Part shown: piece by piece, positions 43,373 to 52,092 of the stretch
Numbering within the stretch: position 1 is the first letter of the stretch
How the letters are laid out: each line of letters starts with the position of its first letter
Source of the DNA: Vibrio splendidus
GTDB lineage: Bacteria > Pseudomonadota > Gammaproteobacteria > Enterobacterales > Vibrionaceae
DNA length: 64,000 nt
Direction of reading: 5' to 3'
NCBI RefSeq assembly: GCF_024347615.1
Contig: NZ_AP025509.1
Coordinates: 620,001-684,000, forward strand
Program-made: the position numbers and the translations under genes
The notes under the pieces: model-generated
Databases searched by the model: none
What the model was told of the DNA's origin: nothing
The model's input: only the letters and a program-made list of their open reading frames with translations

Positions 43373-45931
43373 TTAAACCAGTTCAACGTGAAGGATGTCG
43401 CCCTTCGCTTCTGGGTGTTTTTCTGTAAATGTTGCTGGGCGGTGTTGTTCACGGCCATCGTCAACAAACACAACGTTTTCATCGCGATCATCAGCATTGA
43501 TGAAGTGTGAGAAGCGCTTAAGTTGAGCTTCATCGTTGATAGTGTCAGTCCACTCACAAGCAAAGTTACCCACTAGGCCAGCGACGTCAGCTTCAAGCTG
43601 GTCGTTGATGCCAAGTTTATTATCAACAATCACTTCACGTAGGTAGTCAACGCCGCCTTCTAGGTTGTCCATCCATACCGAAGTACGTTGTAGTGGCGCA
43701 GCCGTGCGGATGTAAAACATCATGAAACGGTCGATGTATTTCAGCAGTGTTTCTTGGTCTAGGTCGCTTGCCAATAAATCTGCGTGACGAGGCTTCATAC
43801 CACCGTTGCCACACACATACATGTTCCAACCAGCGTCCGTTGCGATAATACCTAAATCTTTACCTTGAGCCTCAGCACACTCACGAGTACAGCCCGACAC
43901 ACCGAACTTCATCTTATGAGGAGTACGGATGCCTTTGTAACGGTTCTCGATCATCACGCCTAGGCCAACTGAATCTTGAACGCCGTAACGACACCAAGTT
44001 GAACCAACACATGTCTTAGCCATACGAAGTGCTTTTGCGTAAGCTTGACCCGTTTCGTAACCTGCAGCGATTAACTTCTTCCAGATTGCTGGTAAGTCAT
44101 CTTTCTGAGCACCGAATAGACCGATACGTTGTGCACCAGTGATCTTCGTATATAGGTTGTATTCAGCCGCAACATCCGCAAGAACGCTTAGAGCTTGAGG
44201 CGTTACTTCGCCACCCGCCATACGAGGGATAACCGAGTAAGTACCATCTTTCTGAATGTTACCTAAGAAGTTGTCGTTGGTATCGTGCAGTTTTACTAGT
44301 TCAGGCTTAAGGATGTGGTCACCCCAGCAAGAAGCAAGGATAGAACCCGCTAGAGGCTTACATACTTCACAGCCGTAGCCTTTACCGTATTTCTCAAGTA
44401 GCTCGTCGAATGTTTTGATTTCTTCGATACGAATCAGGTGGAAAAGCTCTTGGCGAGAGTAAGCAAAGTGCTCACAAACGTCGTTCTTCACTTCTACACC
44501 CGCTTTTGCAAGTTCAGCGTTTAGCACAGAAGTCACAAGCGGAATACAACCACCACAACCTGTACCTGCGCCGGTCACTGCTTTGATATCACCAATGGTA
44601 TGGTGACCTTCAGCGACCGCTTGAGCGATCTTGCCTTTGGTTACGTCGAAACAAGAACAGATAACGGCAGTTTCCGGTAATGAGTCGGCGCCAAGCGTTG
44701 GTTTTTCACCACCAGCGTGTGCTGGAAGAATCAATGCATCTGGGTGTTCTGGTAGGTCAATTTCGTTCAACATAAGTTGAAGAAGGTCACCGTAATCAGA
44801 AGTATCGCCAACCATTACTGCGCCAAGCAGTTTCTTGTTGTCTTCAGAAACGATTAAGCGTTTGTAAACTTCTTGCTCTTCGTTTTGGTAAACGTAGCTT
44901 TTGCAACCAGGAGTACGACCGTTTGCATCACCGATTGAACCTACTTTCACGCCCAGAAGCTTAAGCTTCGCAGACATGTCAGCACCTTCAAATGTGCTTT
45001 CGTTACCAACAACGTGGTCAACGGCAACTGTCGCCATCTTGTAACCAGGAGCCACTAGCCCGTAGAACGTTTGGTTCCAAGACGCACACTCACCGATTGC
45101 GTAGATATCTTTGTCTGTCGTTTGACAGTGATCGTTGATCTCGATACCACCGCGAGGCGCAATACCTAGACCCATTTGACGAGCAAGTTTGTCTTGTGGG
45201 CGAATACCAGCAGAGAATACGATGAAATCAGTTTCTAGCTCAGTTCCGTCTGCAAAACGCATCACGTTACGAGCTTCAGTGCCTTCAGGAGCAATTTCAA
45301 GCGTGTTCTTGCTTGTATGGACATTGACACCCATACGTTCGATCTTTTGACGAAGCTGATTACCACCTGCAAGATCAAGCTGCTCTGCCATAAGCTTTGG
45401 AGCAAACTCAACAACGTGAGTGGTTATGCCAAGCGCTTTAAGTGCGCCTGCTGCTTCAAGGCCAAGTAAACCACCACCAACAACAACACCAGATTTAGAA
45501 TTCTTAGCGGTTGCTTCGATAGCTTTTAAGTCTTCGATAGTACGGTAAACAAAACAGTCTTTGCCTTCGTGGCCTTTAATCGGCGGTACGAATGGGAAAG
45601 ACCCCGTAGCAAGGATAAGCTTGTCGTATTGAATTTCACGACCAGTGCTTGAGTAAACTGTTTTCTTTTCACGGTTAACGTTGATAGCACGTTCGCCGAT
45701 CAGCATATTGATGCCATGTTTCTCGTAGAAACCTTCTTTAACTAAAGAAAGTTCATCTGCAGTGTGGTGTGAAAAGTAAGAAGAAAGGTGAACACGGTCA
45801 TACGCAACACGTGGTTCTTCACAGAACACCGTAATGTCCATGTTTGCAACATCTGTCTTCTCGACTAAATCTTCGATATAGCGATGGCCTACCATCCCGT
45901 TACCGATTACGACTAGCTTCATCTTGCTCAT
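43373..45931 (-). CDS. nirB: Nitrite reductase (NADH) large subunit
   Basis: 852 residues. FAD/NAD domain (VVIGNGMVGHRYIEDL; VVVGGGLLGLEAAGAL), then a BFD-type [2Fe-2S] domain (CSCFDVTKGKI ... GAGTGCGGC). The sirohaem/[4Fe-4S] domain follows (CVGSTWCRYG ... GVSGCTREC). It reduces nitrite to ammonium with NADH in the cytoplasm; sirohaem comes via cobA. Upstream FNR and NarP-like sites predict induction by anoxia and nitrate/nitrite. Confidence 0.97.
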   Translation of the reverse strand: MSKMKLVVIGNGMVGHRYIEDLVEKTDVANMDITVFCEEPRVAYDRVHLSSYFSHHTADELSLVKEGFYEKHGINMLIGERAINVNREKKTVYSSTGREIQYDKLILATGSFPFVPPIKGHEGKDCFVYRTIEDLKAIEATAKNSKSGVVVGGGLLGLEAAGALKALGITTHVVEFAPKLMAEQLDLAGGNQLRQKIERMGVNVHTSKNTLEIAPEGTEARNVMRFADGTELETDFIVFSAGIRPQDKLARQMGLGIAPRGGIEINDHCQTTDKDIYAIGECASWNQTFYGLVAPGYKMATVAVDHVVGNESTFEGADMSAKLKLLGVKVGSIGDANGRTPGCKSYVYQNEEQEVYKRLIVSEDNKKLLGAVMVGDTSDYGDLLQLMLNEIDLPEHPDALILPAHAGGEKPTLGADSLPETAVICSCFDVTKGKIAQAVAEGHHTIGDIKAVTGAGTGCGGCIPLVTSVLNAELAKAGVEVKNDVCEHFAYSRQELFHLIRIEEIKTFDELLEKYGKGYGCEVCKPLAGSILASCWGDHILKPELVKLHDTNDNFLGNIQKDGTYSVIPRMAGGEVTPQALSVLADVAAEYNLYTKITGAQRIGLFGAQKDDLPAIWKKLIAAGYETGQAYAKALRMAKTCVGSTWCRYGVQDSVGLGVMIENRYKGIRTPHKMKFGVSGCTRECAEAQGKDLGIIATDAGWNMYVCGNGGMKPRHADLLASDLDQETLLKYIDRFMMFYIRTAAPLQRTSVWMDNLEGGVDYLREVIVDNKLGINDQLEADVAGLVGNFACEWTDTINDEAQLKRFSHFINADDRDENVVFVDDGREQHRPATFTEKHPEAKGDILHVELV

Positions 45932-45997
45932 AAGAATTCCTGAAGGTTATATATTTCTTAACTACACGAATAATGAATTATGAAAGAAAATGAAAAT

Positions 45998-46011
45998 ATG
46001 ATGTAAATCAA
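45998..46011 (-). promoter_or_regulatory. FNR-like site of nirB
   Basis: On the minus strand TTGATTTACATCAT, one mismatch from TTGAT-N4-ATCAA, 67-80 bp upstream of the nirB start codon. Confidence 0.75.
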
Positions 46012-46033
46012 TTACGAAAACGAACTACCCGAA

Positions 46034-46054
46034 AGGGGTAGAACAAAAGAGGTA
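46034..46054 (-). promoter_or_regulatory. Two NarP/NarL-like heptamers
   Basis: TACCCCT (46034-46040) and TACCTCT (46048-46054), read on the minus strand, both fit TACYYMT and lie just upstream of the FNR site. The local inverted repeat TACCC-N5-GGGTA is one base short of the canonical 7-2-7 arrangement. Confidence 0.4.
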
Positions 46055-46187
46055 GATCTGCTTATTTATCGAGCTAAGCAAACGAATAACCTTGGTTTTG
46101 ATAGGGTTTAGCGGAATTTTATATACACTTTGGCGCACTTGAAAGAGTGTTGTAAAGTTTCACAATAGGTTAGCAATAACGTAAGTA

Positions 46188-46206
46188 AATGACAATCATT
46201 TTCATT
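46188..46206. promoter_or_regulatory. Fur-box-like site
   Basis: AATGACAATCATTTTCATT matches 17 of 19 bases of AATGATAATCATTATCATT and sits in a larger GTAAATG...CATTTAC palindrome. It is about 255 bp from nirB and 335 bp from the pseudoazurin gene, so its target is unclear. Confidence 0.65.
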
Positions 46207-46540
46207 TACTGACTTAACACAACGCTGAAACTTACGTTAATTTCCAAATTCATGAAGAACTATGTGCAGTTATGAAAGGGTTTAGCCGAATAAATGAACA
46301 TTGAATCATAATGTCATCCATTTTATTAAATCCGAATCGTGACAAACAACTCGCAAAATGTCCTTAGATTATTAACGAGCCTTGAAGACAAAGCTTTCCC
46401 AGTTATCAAACTGTTAATTTAATTGATCCAGCACATATAGCGTTCAAATTCACCGAGGCTATATCAAATCAAGCTTTCAACCAAACGGTGAATAAATTAA
46501 AATTATTGGAAATAATTCTCATTTGATAGAGCCAACTACT

Positions 46541-46996
46541 ATGCGTGTACTTCTACTGATCTTAACTATCATTGCCACTCCTGCACTTGCTGAAACAAAA
46601 GTCATCAAACAAGTGATGGACATGAATTCTGAGAACATCGACAAGATGTATCAATTTATTCCTGATTACGTAGAAATCGAACCTGGTGATAAGGTGCTTT
46701 TTAAAGGAACCGTTGGCTCTCATACAGCCCATAGTATTCAAGGGATGCTTCCTAACGGCGCTAAACCTCTTATGATATCCGGGTCAAACGCTCAGGAAGT
46801 CACTTTTGATAAACCCGGAGTTTATGGCATAAAATGTAAAGTACATCACCGACACGGAATGGTGGCGCTAGTGGTCGTGGGTGACCCAAGTGTTAACTTA
46901 GAAGAAGCTCGCACTGCGGCCAAAAAACGTGTGAGTCGCCGAGCTCAGAAGAAGATGCAAGACTTGCTCGATCAAGCAGAGCAAAAGGTTCAATAA
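46541..46996 (+). CDS. Pseudoazurin-like blue copper protein
   Basis: 151 residues from the ATG at 46541; signal peptide ending ATPALA. The type 1 copper ligands align with pseudoazurin: His61 (SHTAHSI), Cys99, His102 and Met107 in CKVHHRHGM, with the same spacing (38, 3 and 5 residues). The C-terminus is an unusual basic helical tail (about residues 120-151, KKRVSRRAQKKMQDLL). Periplasmic electron carrier. Located beside the idr-like cluster, it may donate electrons to the Rieske subunit or the peroxidases (inference). Confidence 0.85.
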   Translation: MRVLLLILTIIATPALAETKVIKQVMDMNSENIDKMYQFIPDYVEIEPGDKVLFKGTVGSHTAHSIQGMLPNGAKPLMISGSNAQEVTFDKPGVYGIKCKVHHRHGMVALVVVGDPSVNLEEARTAAKKRVSRRAQKKMQDLLDQAEQKVQ

Positions 46997-47080
46997 CCTT
47001 TGTCCCTACTTTTAAAGCACCGACTCTCCATTTGGTATTGAGATAGGAATGCCTGTCTGAAAACGGTTTTCGGGAGTCAG

Positions 47081-47119
47081 TAACAATAAACAGCGCCGAA
47101 TTAGCGCTGTTTATTGTTA
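47081..47119. terminator. Long perfect hairpin after pseudoazurin
   Basis: A 16-bp perfect stem (TAACAATAAACAGCGC and complement) with a 7-base loop between convergent transcription units; works as a bidirectional terminator or barrier. Confidence 0.75.
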
Positions 47120-47165
47120 TCTACTTAGACATGGTCAAATGTTCCGCACTAAACGTACAAACATA

Positions 47166-47609
47166 TCAAACTAGCCACCCCGTTCTAAATGAAACTCCGA
47201 CAACCACAAACAAAATTGAAATAATGGTCACTGGCACAATGTGCAGTGCCATATCAACCAAGTTGTCCTTCGATAGTTTTGGAATCACACGAAAGCGTGC
47301 GTCTAGGGCCAGCAATACCGTCAGAGACAGCAACGTCAATTTAGCGGCAATGCCATGAGCCAATGGAATCGACATATCAAACCATAAGCTAACGTCCGGC
47401 AACATGTGATAAGCGAGCATCAACCCGGTCACCACTTGAACTACCAAAGCAGGCATTCCCACCTTTTCGTACCCTTGCTCGAATTCCAATAACATTTCTG
47501 GAGAACGGTGTTTCAAGACTTTAGGAAGGATAACGACGCTGAGAATAATGTGCCCTCCCGTCCAAATGGTGGCAGCCAATACATGCAAAACCAATAATAC
47601 GCCAAACAT
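47166..47609 (-). CDS. CopD-like four-helix membrane protein
   Basis: 147 residues with four membrane segments and conserved histidines (LLVLHVLAATIWTGGHIILS, HGIAAKLTLL, ALHIVP). It resembles the CopD/cytochrome b561-like group often annotated copper resistance D. It begins 9 bp after the idrA-like stop, so it is the last gene of that operon. The histidines could bind haem b and make it a membrane electron donor (inference). Confidence 0.7.
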   Translation of the reverse strand: MFGVLLVLHVLAATIWTGGHIILSVVILPKVLKHRSPEMLLEFEQGYEKVGMPALVVQVVTGLMLAYHMLPDVSLWFDMSIPLAHGIAAKLTLLSLTVLLALDARFRVIPKLSKDNLVDMALHIVPVTIISILFVVVGVSFRTGWLV

Positions 47610-47618
47610 AAACTTCCC

Positions 47619-50345
47619 TTACACAATGTTACGTGGTGCAAAGGAGAACCCTTCAAACTCACGCTTATATTTTGATTCACCAATTTTCTTTATTTTGGCG
47701 ACGCCCATTTTATAGTTGTAGTTACCACTGATTTGGTCAACTACCCTTGTTGTTAAAGCATTCGCTGGGTTCTTCATGTCCATCATATTGCAATACAACA
47801 CACCTTTCTTGGTGGCTGAGGTGACAATCGCAACGGCTTTAATCTCCGCGTAATCCAGTTGAATGTGACCATTTTTCATTAGGTTACTAAACTGAAAATC
47901 GTCTGACTCGATACCCAGAATCGTATCTTTAAAATTGGCCACCCGCTCCGAATACACCAGTACTTCATCTCCGGCTTCTATGCCCCGTTTTTCCGCATCT
48001 TCTGGGTGTACTTCAATCCAGTTTTCAGGCCAACGATGAGTGATGTAAGGCCTGCGCTCGGTATCATCAAACCCTGACTGCCAAATCTCGTTAATACGAC
48101 CATTCGAAAACCATAACTCGTCCTTTTGGGGGGTAAGCCAAGCGTGGAAATCACTGAACAGATCCCAAGGGTGCTTTTGAAGATTGACCTTCCCCGTCTG
48201 ACTATTAAATTGAGTGAGCTGTTTACGCATAATATTGGCGCCTTGAGGCCCATCTTGCAGCCCTTTTTCGACCAGATCACCCCAACTCATTTCAGTATCA
48301 TGTAGGCGTTTAGTGCCAATCAGCTTTTTGGTGTCATAGTTATAAAATACAGGGCCTTGGATCCCTTCGGTACCAAATTCAGCGAGCTTTTGATGAAGTG
48401 TTTTTCCTTCAGAATGTGCTGCAACTTTGATCATATTGAAATCTTTACGGCTACCGCGACTAAATCGCGATGACTCTTCGGCTACGTCATTCGAGTTTTG
48501 CCAATCAAACCCGTCATACCCCATCCGGGAAGCCATTTGAGCAACGATCCACCAGTCTGGCTTAGCCTGACCCGGCGCATCAGCGAACTTTTGGTAAAGG
48601 CGTAGACGACGCTCACCATTAGCGCGCATGAAATCCTCTTCCCCCCAAGTCGCGGCCGGAAAGATGATATCAGCGAGTTGTTTACCTATAGGATCACGTA
48701 AATAAATATCTTGATTGATGACGACCATTCCACCGGAATCTGCTCGTTTTTTGAGAGTATCAATAATGTGTTGTTTATCACGTCGCGTCACTTGGTGAGG
48801 GTTACGTGTTGTTAAATCGGTGAATTTCTCTTTCAACCCATAACTACCACACATAGCTTGAATCCATGTCGTACCAATGACATGGGCCATACGGGTATGC
48901 CCAGAATAGAGATATCTGTCGGTGTCTATTGAGCGTCGACGTCTACCTGCCACTTTTTCAGGTGACTTATTCCTTGGTAGTTTCCCACCCGCTAGCCCAC
49001 CTCGTTGATGCCCACCAAATCGACCAATAACACGCCCTTCTCGGCCACCAGTACCGATTATCGTTGCAAGGGAGGCGATGGCATTGGTATTCCCGGTATT
49101 ATTCGACCAATAAAAGCCCTTCTCTATACCAATTGAGGCTTTAACTCGTTGACCGTTGACAGGCATTGCCAACATCTCAGCGGCTTTGTGGATCTTCTCC
49201 ACATCAATACCCGCGATCGATGCGGCATACTCAGGTGCGTATTCTTTCTGCTCCAAATTCCATTGCTTATAATCATCAAAGCCATTCGTTTGGAATTTGC
49301 CCCAAGTGGTTCTCCACTGCCATGGCGTATTACGAGTACCCTGACCAAAACCAGAGCTAGATTCCCATTTATTATTGACCCAGTTTTTAATCCACTCGTT
49401 GTCTTGCCAGCCTTGCTCTAAGATCACTCGAGCAATTGCACCAATCACAAGATTATCGCTACCGGGATTAATATCGAGGTGCAATCCACCTTGAGATTTA
49501 AGCCACGCTATGCCTGCGGTTTCACGAGGGTTCAAAATTACGGTTTTCATTCCACGATGCACCGCAGGCATAATGAACTGCGTAAAAATGATGGTTTTGG
49601 TCTCATACGGATCCGTTCCGCAGATCATCAAAGTATCTGCCGCGCCCCAGTCATCATAACTTGGAGCAAAATTATCAAAACCCGCATCTCGAAACCCTGG
49701 GGTTGCAGTGACATCTGACGGCGTGTCGTGAAACGAAAAATTCGCGGTATTAACATGACGCAATGCATACTTTGTTATCGCATAGGTGTTTTCAATATAC
49801 TGATAGGAATAGGTTTTTACGCAGTAACTGTTGGAGCCATGCGTATCAATCACATGACGGCCGACTTGGGCCGCTATATCCAACGCAAAATCCCATTCTA
49901 CAGGTTGTAACTGACCGTTAATTCGAACAAGTGGTTGCTTCAATCGATCTTTGGTTGGTGTTTCTGGGTTATAAAGCTTTCTTGCGAGCAGTCCACCACG
50001 AACCGAAGAATCACCGCCTTTATTGACGACCTGTATGTCTTTGTCTGCGACTACAACCACATGGTGTGGTTTGCCATTATGCGAAACAATATTATGTTGC
50101 TGTGGCGAAACCCAAGCTTGTAATGCATGAACGGGGAAGTCGACAGCAAACGCATTTTCGTTAGAGCGAGCTCCACCTGAAGGGCTATTTACAGGCCAAC
50201 GATAAACCTTATAACCGCACGCCACGATACAATAATCACAGGCTGTTGTGATAACTTCAGCATGAACAGGAGGCAGTAAAGTATTAGTCGGTTGGAGGTA
50301 CTGACGGTTTAAAGGAGATTGATTGCTTGAAGAAGATTCACTCAT
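47619..50345 (-). CDS. idrA: Arsenite-oxidase-like molybdoenzyme, probable iodate reductase catalytic subunit
   Basis: 908-residue DMSO-reductase-superfamily enzyme. The N-terminus has the AioA-type [3Fe-4S] site CDYCIVACGYKVYRW (Cys36, Cys39, Cys43) with Ser114 (SSVRGG) in place of a fourth cysteine. Of the arsenite-site residues of Alcaligenes AioA (H195, E203, R419, H423), three align (His206, Arg442, His446 in GRFGGH) but the Glu is Ala214. No own export signal; as in Aio it would travel with the Tat-targeted Rieske subunit. Co-transcription with a Rieske protein and two di-haem peroxidases is the hallmark of dissimilatory iodate reductase IdrABP1P2. An Aio-like oxidase of unknown substrate is the alternative. 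Confidence 0.75.
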   Translation of the reverse strand: MSESSSSNQSPLNRQYLQPTNTLLPPVHAEVITTACDYCIVACGYKVYRWPVNSPSGGARSNENAFAVDFPVHALQAWVSPQQHNIVSHNGKPHHVVVVADKDIQVVNKGGDSSVRGGLLARKLYNPETPTKDRLKQPLVRINGQLQPVEWDFALDIAAQVGRHVIDTHGSNSYCVKTYSYQYIENTYAITKYALRHVNTANFSFHDTPSDVTATPGFRDAGFDNFAPSYDDWGAADTLMICGTDPYETKTIIFTQFIMPAVHRGMKTVILNPRETAGIAWLKSQGGLHLDINPGSDNLVIGAIARVILEQGWQDNEWIKNWVNNKWESSSGFGQGTRNTPWQWRTTWGKFQTNGFDDYKQWNLEQKEYAPEYAASIAGIDVEKIHKAAEMLAMPVNGQRVKASIGIEKGFYWSNNTGNTNAIASLATIIGTGGREGRVIGRFGGHQRGGLAGGKLPRNKSPEKVAGRRRRSIDTDRYLYSGHTRMAHVIGTTWIQAMCGSYGLKEKFTDLTTRNPHQVTRRDKQHIIDTLKKRADSGGMVVINQDIYLRDPIGKQLADIIFPAATWGEEDFMRANGERRLRLYQKFADAPGQAKPDWWIVAQMASRMGYDGFDWQNSNDVAEESSRFSRGSRKDFNMIKVAAHSEGKTLHQKLAEFGTEGIQGPVFYNYDTKKLIGTKRLHDTEMSWGDLVEKGLQDGPQGANIMRKQLTQFNSQTGKVNLQKHPWDLFSDFHAWLTPQKDELWFSNGRINEIWQSGFDDTERRPYITHRWPENWIEVHPEDAEKRGIEAGDEVLVYSERVANFKDTILGIESDDFQFSNLMKNGHIQLDYAEIKAVAIVTSATKKGVLYCNMMDMKNPANALTTRVVDQISGNYNYKMGVAKIKKIGESKYKREFEGFSFAPRNIV

Positions 50346-50929
50346 TAAACTACCTCCACATCGATCAGGTTTTCCATGCGACCAAAGATCAACCCCATAA
50401 CGCCAACTGCATAGATGTCGTCACCTTCGAGCTCGAGCAGTACTTGAGGTAAGCTCTCAAAGGCTTGACCAGACACCATAATTCCATGGCGACGCAAATC
50501 AAATGTAGATAGGTGGAATGGGCACTGCCCGACAATGCGATGCTCCCCTGTTGCTTTATAAGCACCGGTTAAAGGCCCACCTTGATGAGTACATGTCATC
50601 GAATAGGCCACAATATCGCGCTGTAACCCTATCCCACCGCCACATTCGATGTCGGATTTAACCAGCATCGCAATCGAATTTTTTCCTTCATCTGGATATT
50701 GAAAGTGAACCGGAATGTGGTTGATGAGTTGACTTAACTTTGCGATTTTCTTACGCGGGTAACCGACAACACGACCTTCAACTTGAGTTTCAGAATCAGT
50801 CCCTGCAAATAAGGTAAGAGGAACCATAGATACGGCAGTAGCCGCACCGGAATAAAGTAAAAAATCACGTCGTGACATCATGCATTTGTTGTGTCGTTTA
50901 CTTGAATTTTGCTCTGAGTTGGCGATCAT
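50345..50929 (-). CDS. idrB: Rieske [2Fe-2S] subunit of the Aio/Idr-type enzyme
   Basis: 194 residues. A twin-arginine signal (SRRDFLLYSGAATAVSM, residues 19-35) is followed by a Rieske domain with CTHQGG (Cys113, His115) and CPFHLSTFD (Cys136, His139), the arrangement of AioB/IdrB. It carries electrons between a periplasmic donor and the molybdopterin subunit and takes it through the Tat pathway. ATGA overlap with the peroxidase gene upstream and one-base overlap with idrA. Confidence 0.82.
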   Translation of the reverse strand: MIANSEQNSSKRHNKCMMSRRDFLLYSGAATAVSMVPLTLFAGTDSETQVEGRVVGYPRKKIAKLSQLINHIPVHFQYPDEGKNSIAMLVKSDIECGGGIGLQRDIVAYSMTCTHQGGPLTGAYKATGEHRIVGQCPFHLSTFDLRRHGIMVSGQAFESLPQVLLELEGDDIYAVGVMGLIFGRMENLIDVEVV

Positions 50930-52092
50930 TTTTCTGCTCCAGCAAGTTCTTCTTTAGTAAATAGCGGTTGGTATTCTGGAATGGTTGGCTCTTCAATAAA
51001 AATCTGCTCACCTGAAAATGCTTCTACAAAGCTCAATAAGTTCTTTTTATCTTGTTCCGTTAAACCAAGAGGTTGAATTAGAGCAGATTTAGTCTGAGGG
51101 TATCCAGTAGTGCGCCCATCATCTGCCACACCACCTCGGTCGTAGAAATCAATCACCGCTTCTAAAGTTGGAATGGTGCCATTGTGCATATAGGGCGCAG
51201 TGTATTTTGTATAACGTAGGCTCGGTGTGCGGAACTTACCTAACATCTCTTTGCGTTTAGCTCGAAAGTAAGCACCGGGGTCGGCCTTTGTGGTGCGGTA
51301 CATCTCTTCGGTGACACCTTTAGAATAAAGCTCAAATCTAAATGTTATCTGCGCTAATCCATCATCATTCCACCAAGGACTTGGCGGCACACCAATGTTG
51401 TAGAATTTTTGGTCAGATGCCAAAGCCCCGTTGTGACAAGCAATGCAATTCGCTTTGCCTTCAAACAGAGCTTTACCCTTCAATTGGGACTCAGACAAAG
51501 CGGTTTTGTCACCGAGTAAATAGTTGTCTATTGGTGTGTCACGTTGAACCATCGTGCGTTCAAACGCGGCTATAGCGCGCCAAGCGTTATGTATTTTCGG
51601 AGTATCATCACCAAACACTCGCTTAAAGCGTTCAACATACTCAGGAACTAAGGCTAAACGCGCTTCCATGATGTCGTCTTCACCATTACCCGCGACCGCG
51701 CCCTTCGCTGCATCTTTGGCTTGCGCTTCCAATAACATAGCGCTGCCCGCCCAGAAAAATTTGTCGTAATAAGCCGCATTAATAATCGTTTGGCTATTGC
51801 GCCAATGTACCGTACCCGGATATCCCATGGATAAGTCATCAGGAAAACCCCAGCCCTGCGATTGAATATGGCAACCAGCACATGGGCTAGTCGTATCGCC
51901 ACTTAGCCGACCGTCATAAAATAAGATCTTTCCCAACTCTATTTTTTCGGGTGTTTGTTTATTATCCACAGGCACAGGCACCTCCCCTAGAGGCTCAAAC
52001 TGTACCTTTGCATTAACAACATTGGGAAGCCCCGTCATCCCAATAAGAATAAAGAGTGCTGCCTTTAATACAGAGCGCTTAGTTACGAGCAT
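50926..52092 (-). CDS. idrP1: Di-haem cytochrome c peroxidase (IdrP1-like)
   Basis: 388 residues from the ATG at 52092, chosen for its perfect ribosome site GGAGGA and following signal peptide (AALFILIGMTGLPNVVNA). Two c-haem sites, CAGCH (71-75) and CIACH (216-220), define the MauG/CcpA family. In the iodate system the paired peroxidases are proposed to remove hydrogen peroxide formed during iodate reduction. Overlaps the upstream peroxidase gene by 14 bp. The P1/P2 labels are tentative. Confidence 0.75.
   Translation of the reverse strand: MLVTKRSVLKAALFILIGMTGLPNVVNAKVQFEPLGEVPVPVDNKQTPEKIELGKILFYDGRLSGDTTSPCAGCHIQSQGWGFPDDLSMGYPGTVHWRNSQTIINAAYYDKFFWAGSAMLLEAQAKDAAKGAVAGNGEDDIMEARLALVPEYVERFKRVFGDDTPKIHNAWRAIAAFERTMVQRDTPIDNYLLGDKTALSESQLKGKALFEGKANCIACHNGALASDQKFYNIGVPPSPWWNDDGLAQITFRFELYSKGVTEEMYRTTKADPGAYFRAKRKEMLGKFRTPSLRYTKYTAPYMHNGTIPTLEAVIDFYDRGGVADDGRTTGYPQTKSALIQPLGLTEQDKKNLLSFVEAFSGEQIFIEEPTIPEYQPLFTKEELAGAEK

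Larger units (their letters stand above)
45932..46540. promoter_or_regulatory. Divergent control region between nirB and pseudoazurin
   Basis: 609 bp with an FNR-like site and NarP-like heptamers near nirB, and two Fur-like sites (46188-46206; a weaker ATTGGAAATAATTCTCATT at 46505-46523). The stretch 46210-46500 shows no clear gene; a small RNA under the first Fur site cannot be excluded. Confidence 0.6.

Noticed and set aside
46029..46040. Canonical NarL/NarP 7-2-7 palindrome
   Set aside because: The inverted repeat TACCC-N5-GGGTA has one base too few between halves; only the single heptamers are reported.
47619..50345. Calling the molybdoenzyme arsenite oxidase AioA
   Set aside because: The arsenite-site Glu is replaced by Ala, no ars/aioXSR genes are near, and co-transcription with two di-haem peroxidases fits iodate reductase better. 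Kept only as the alternative.
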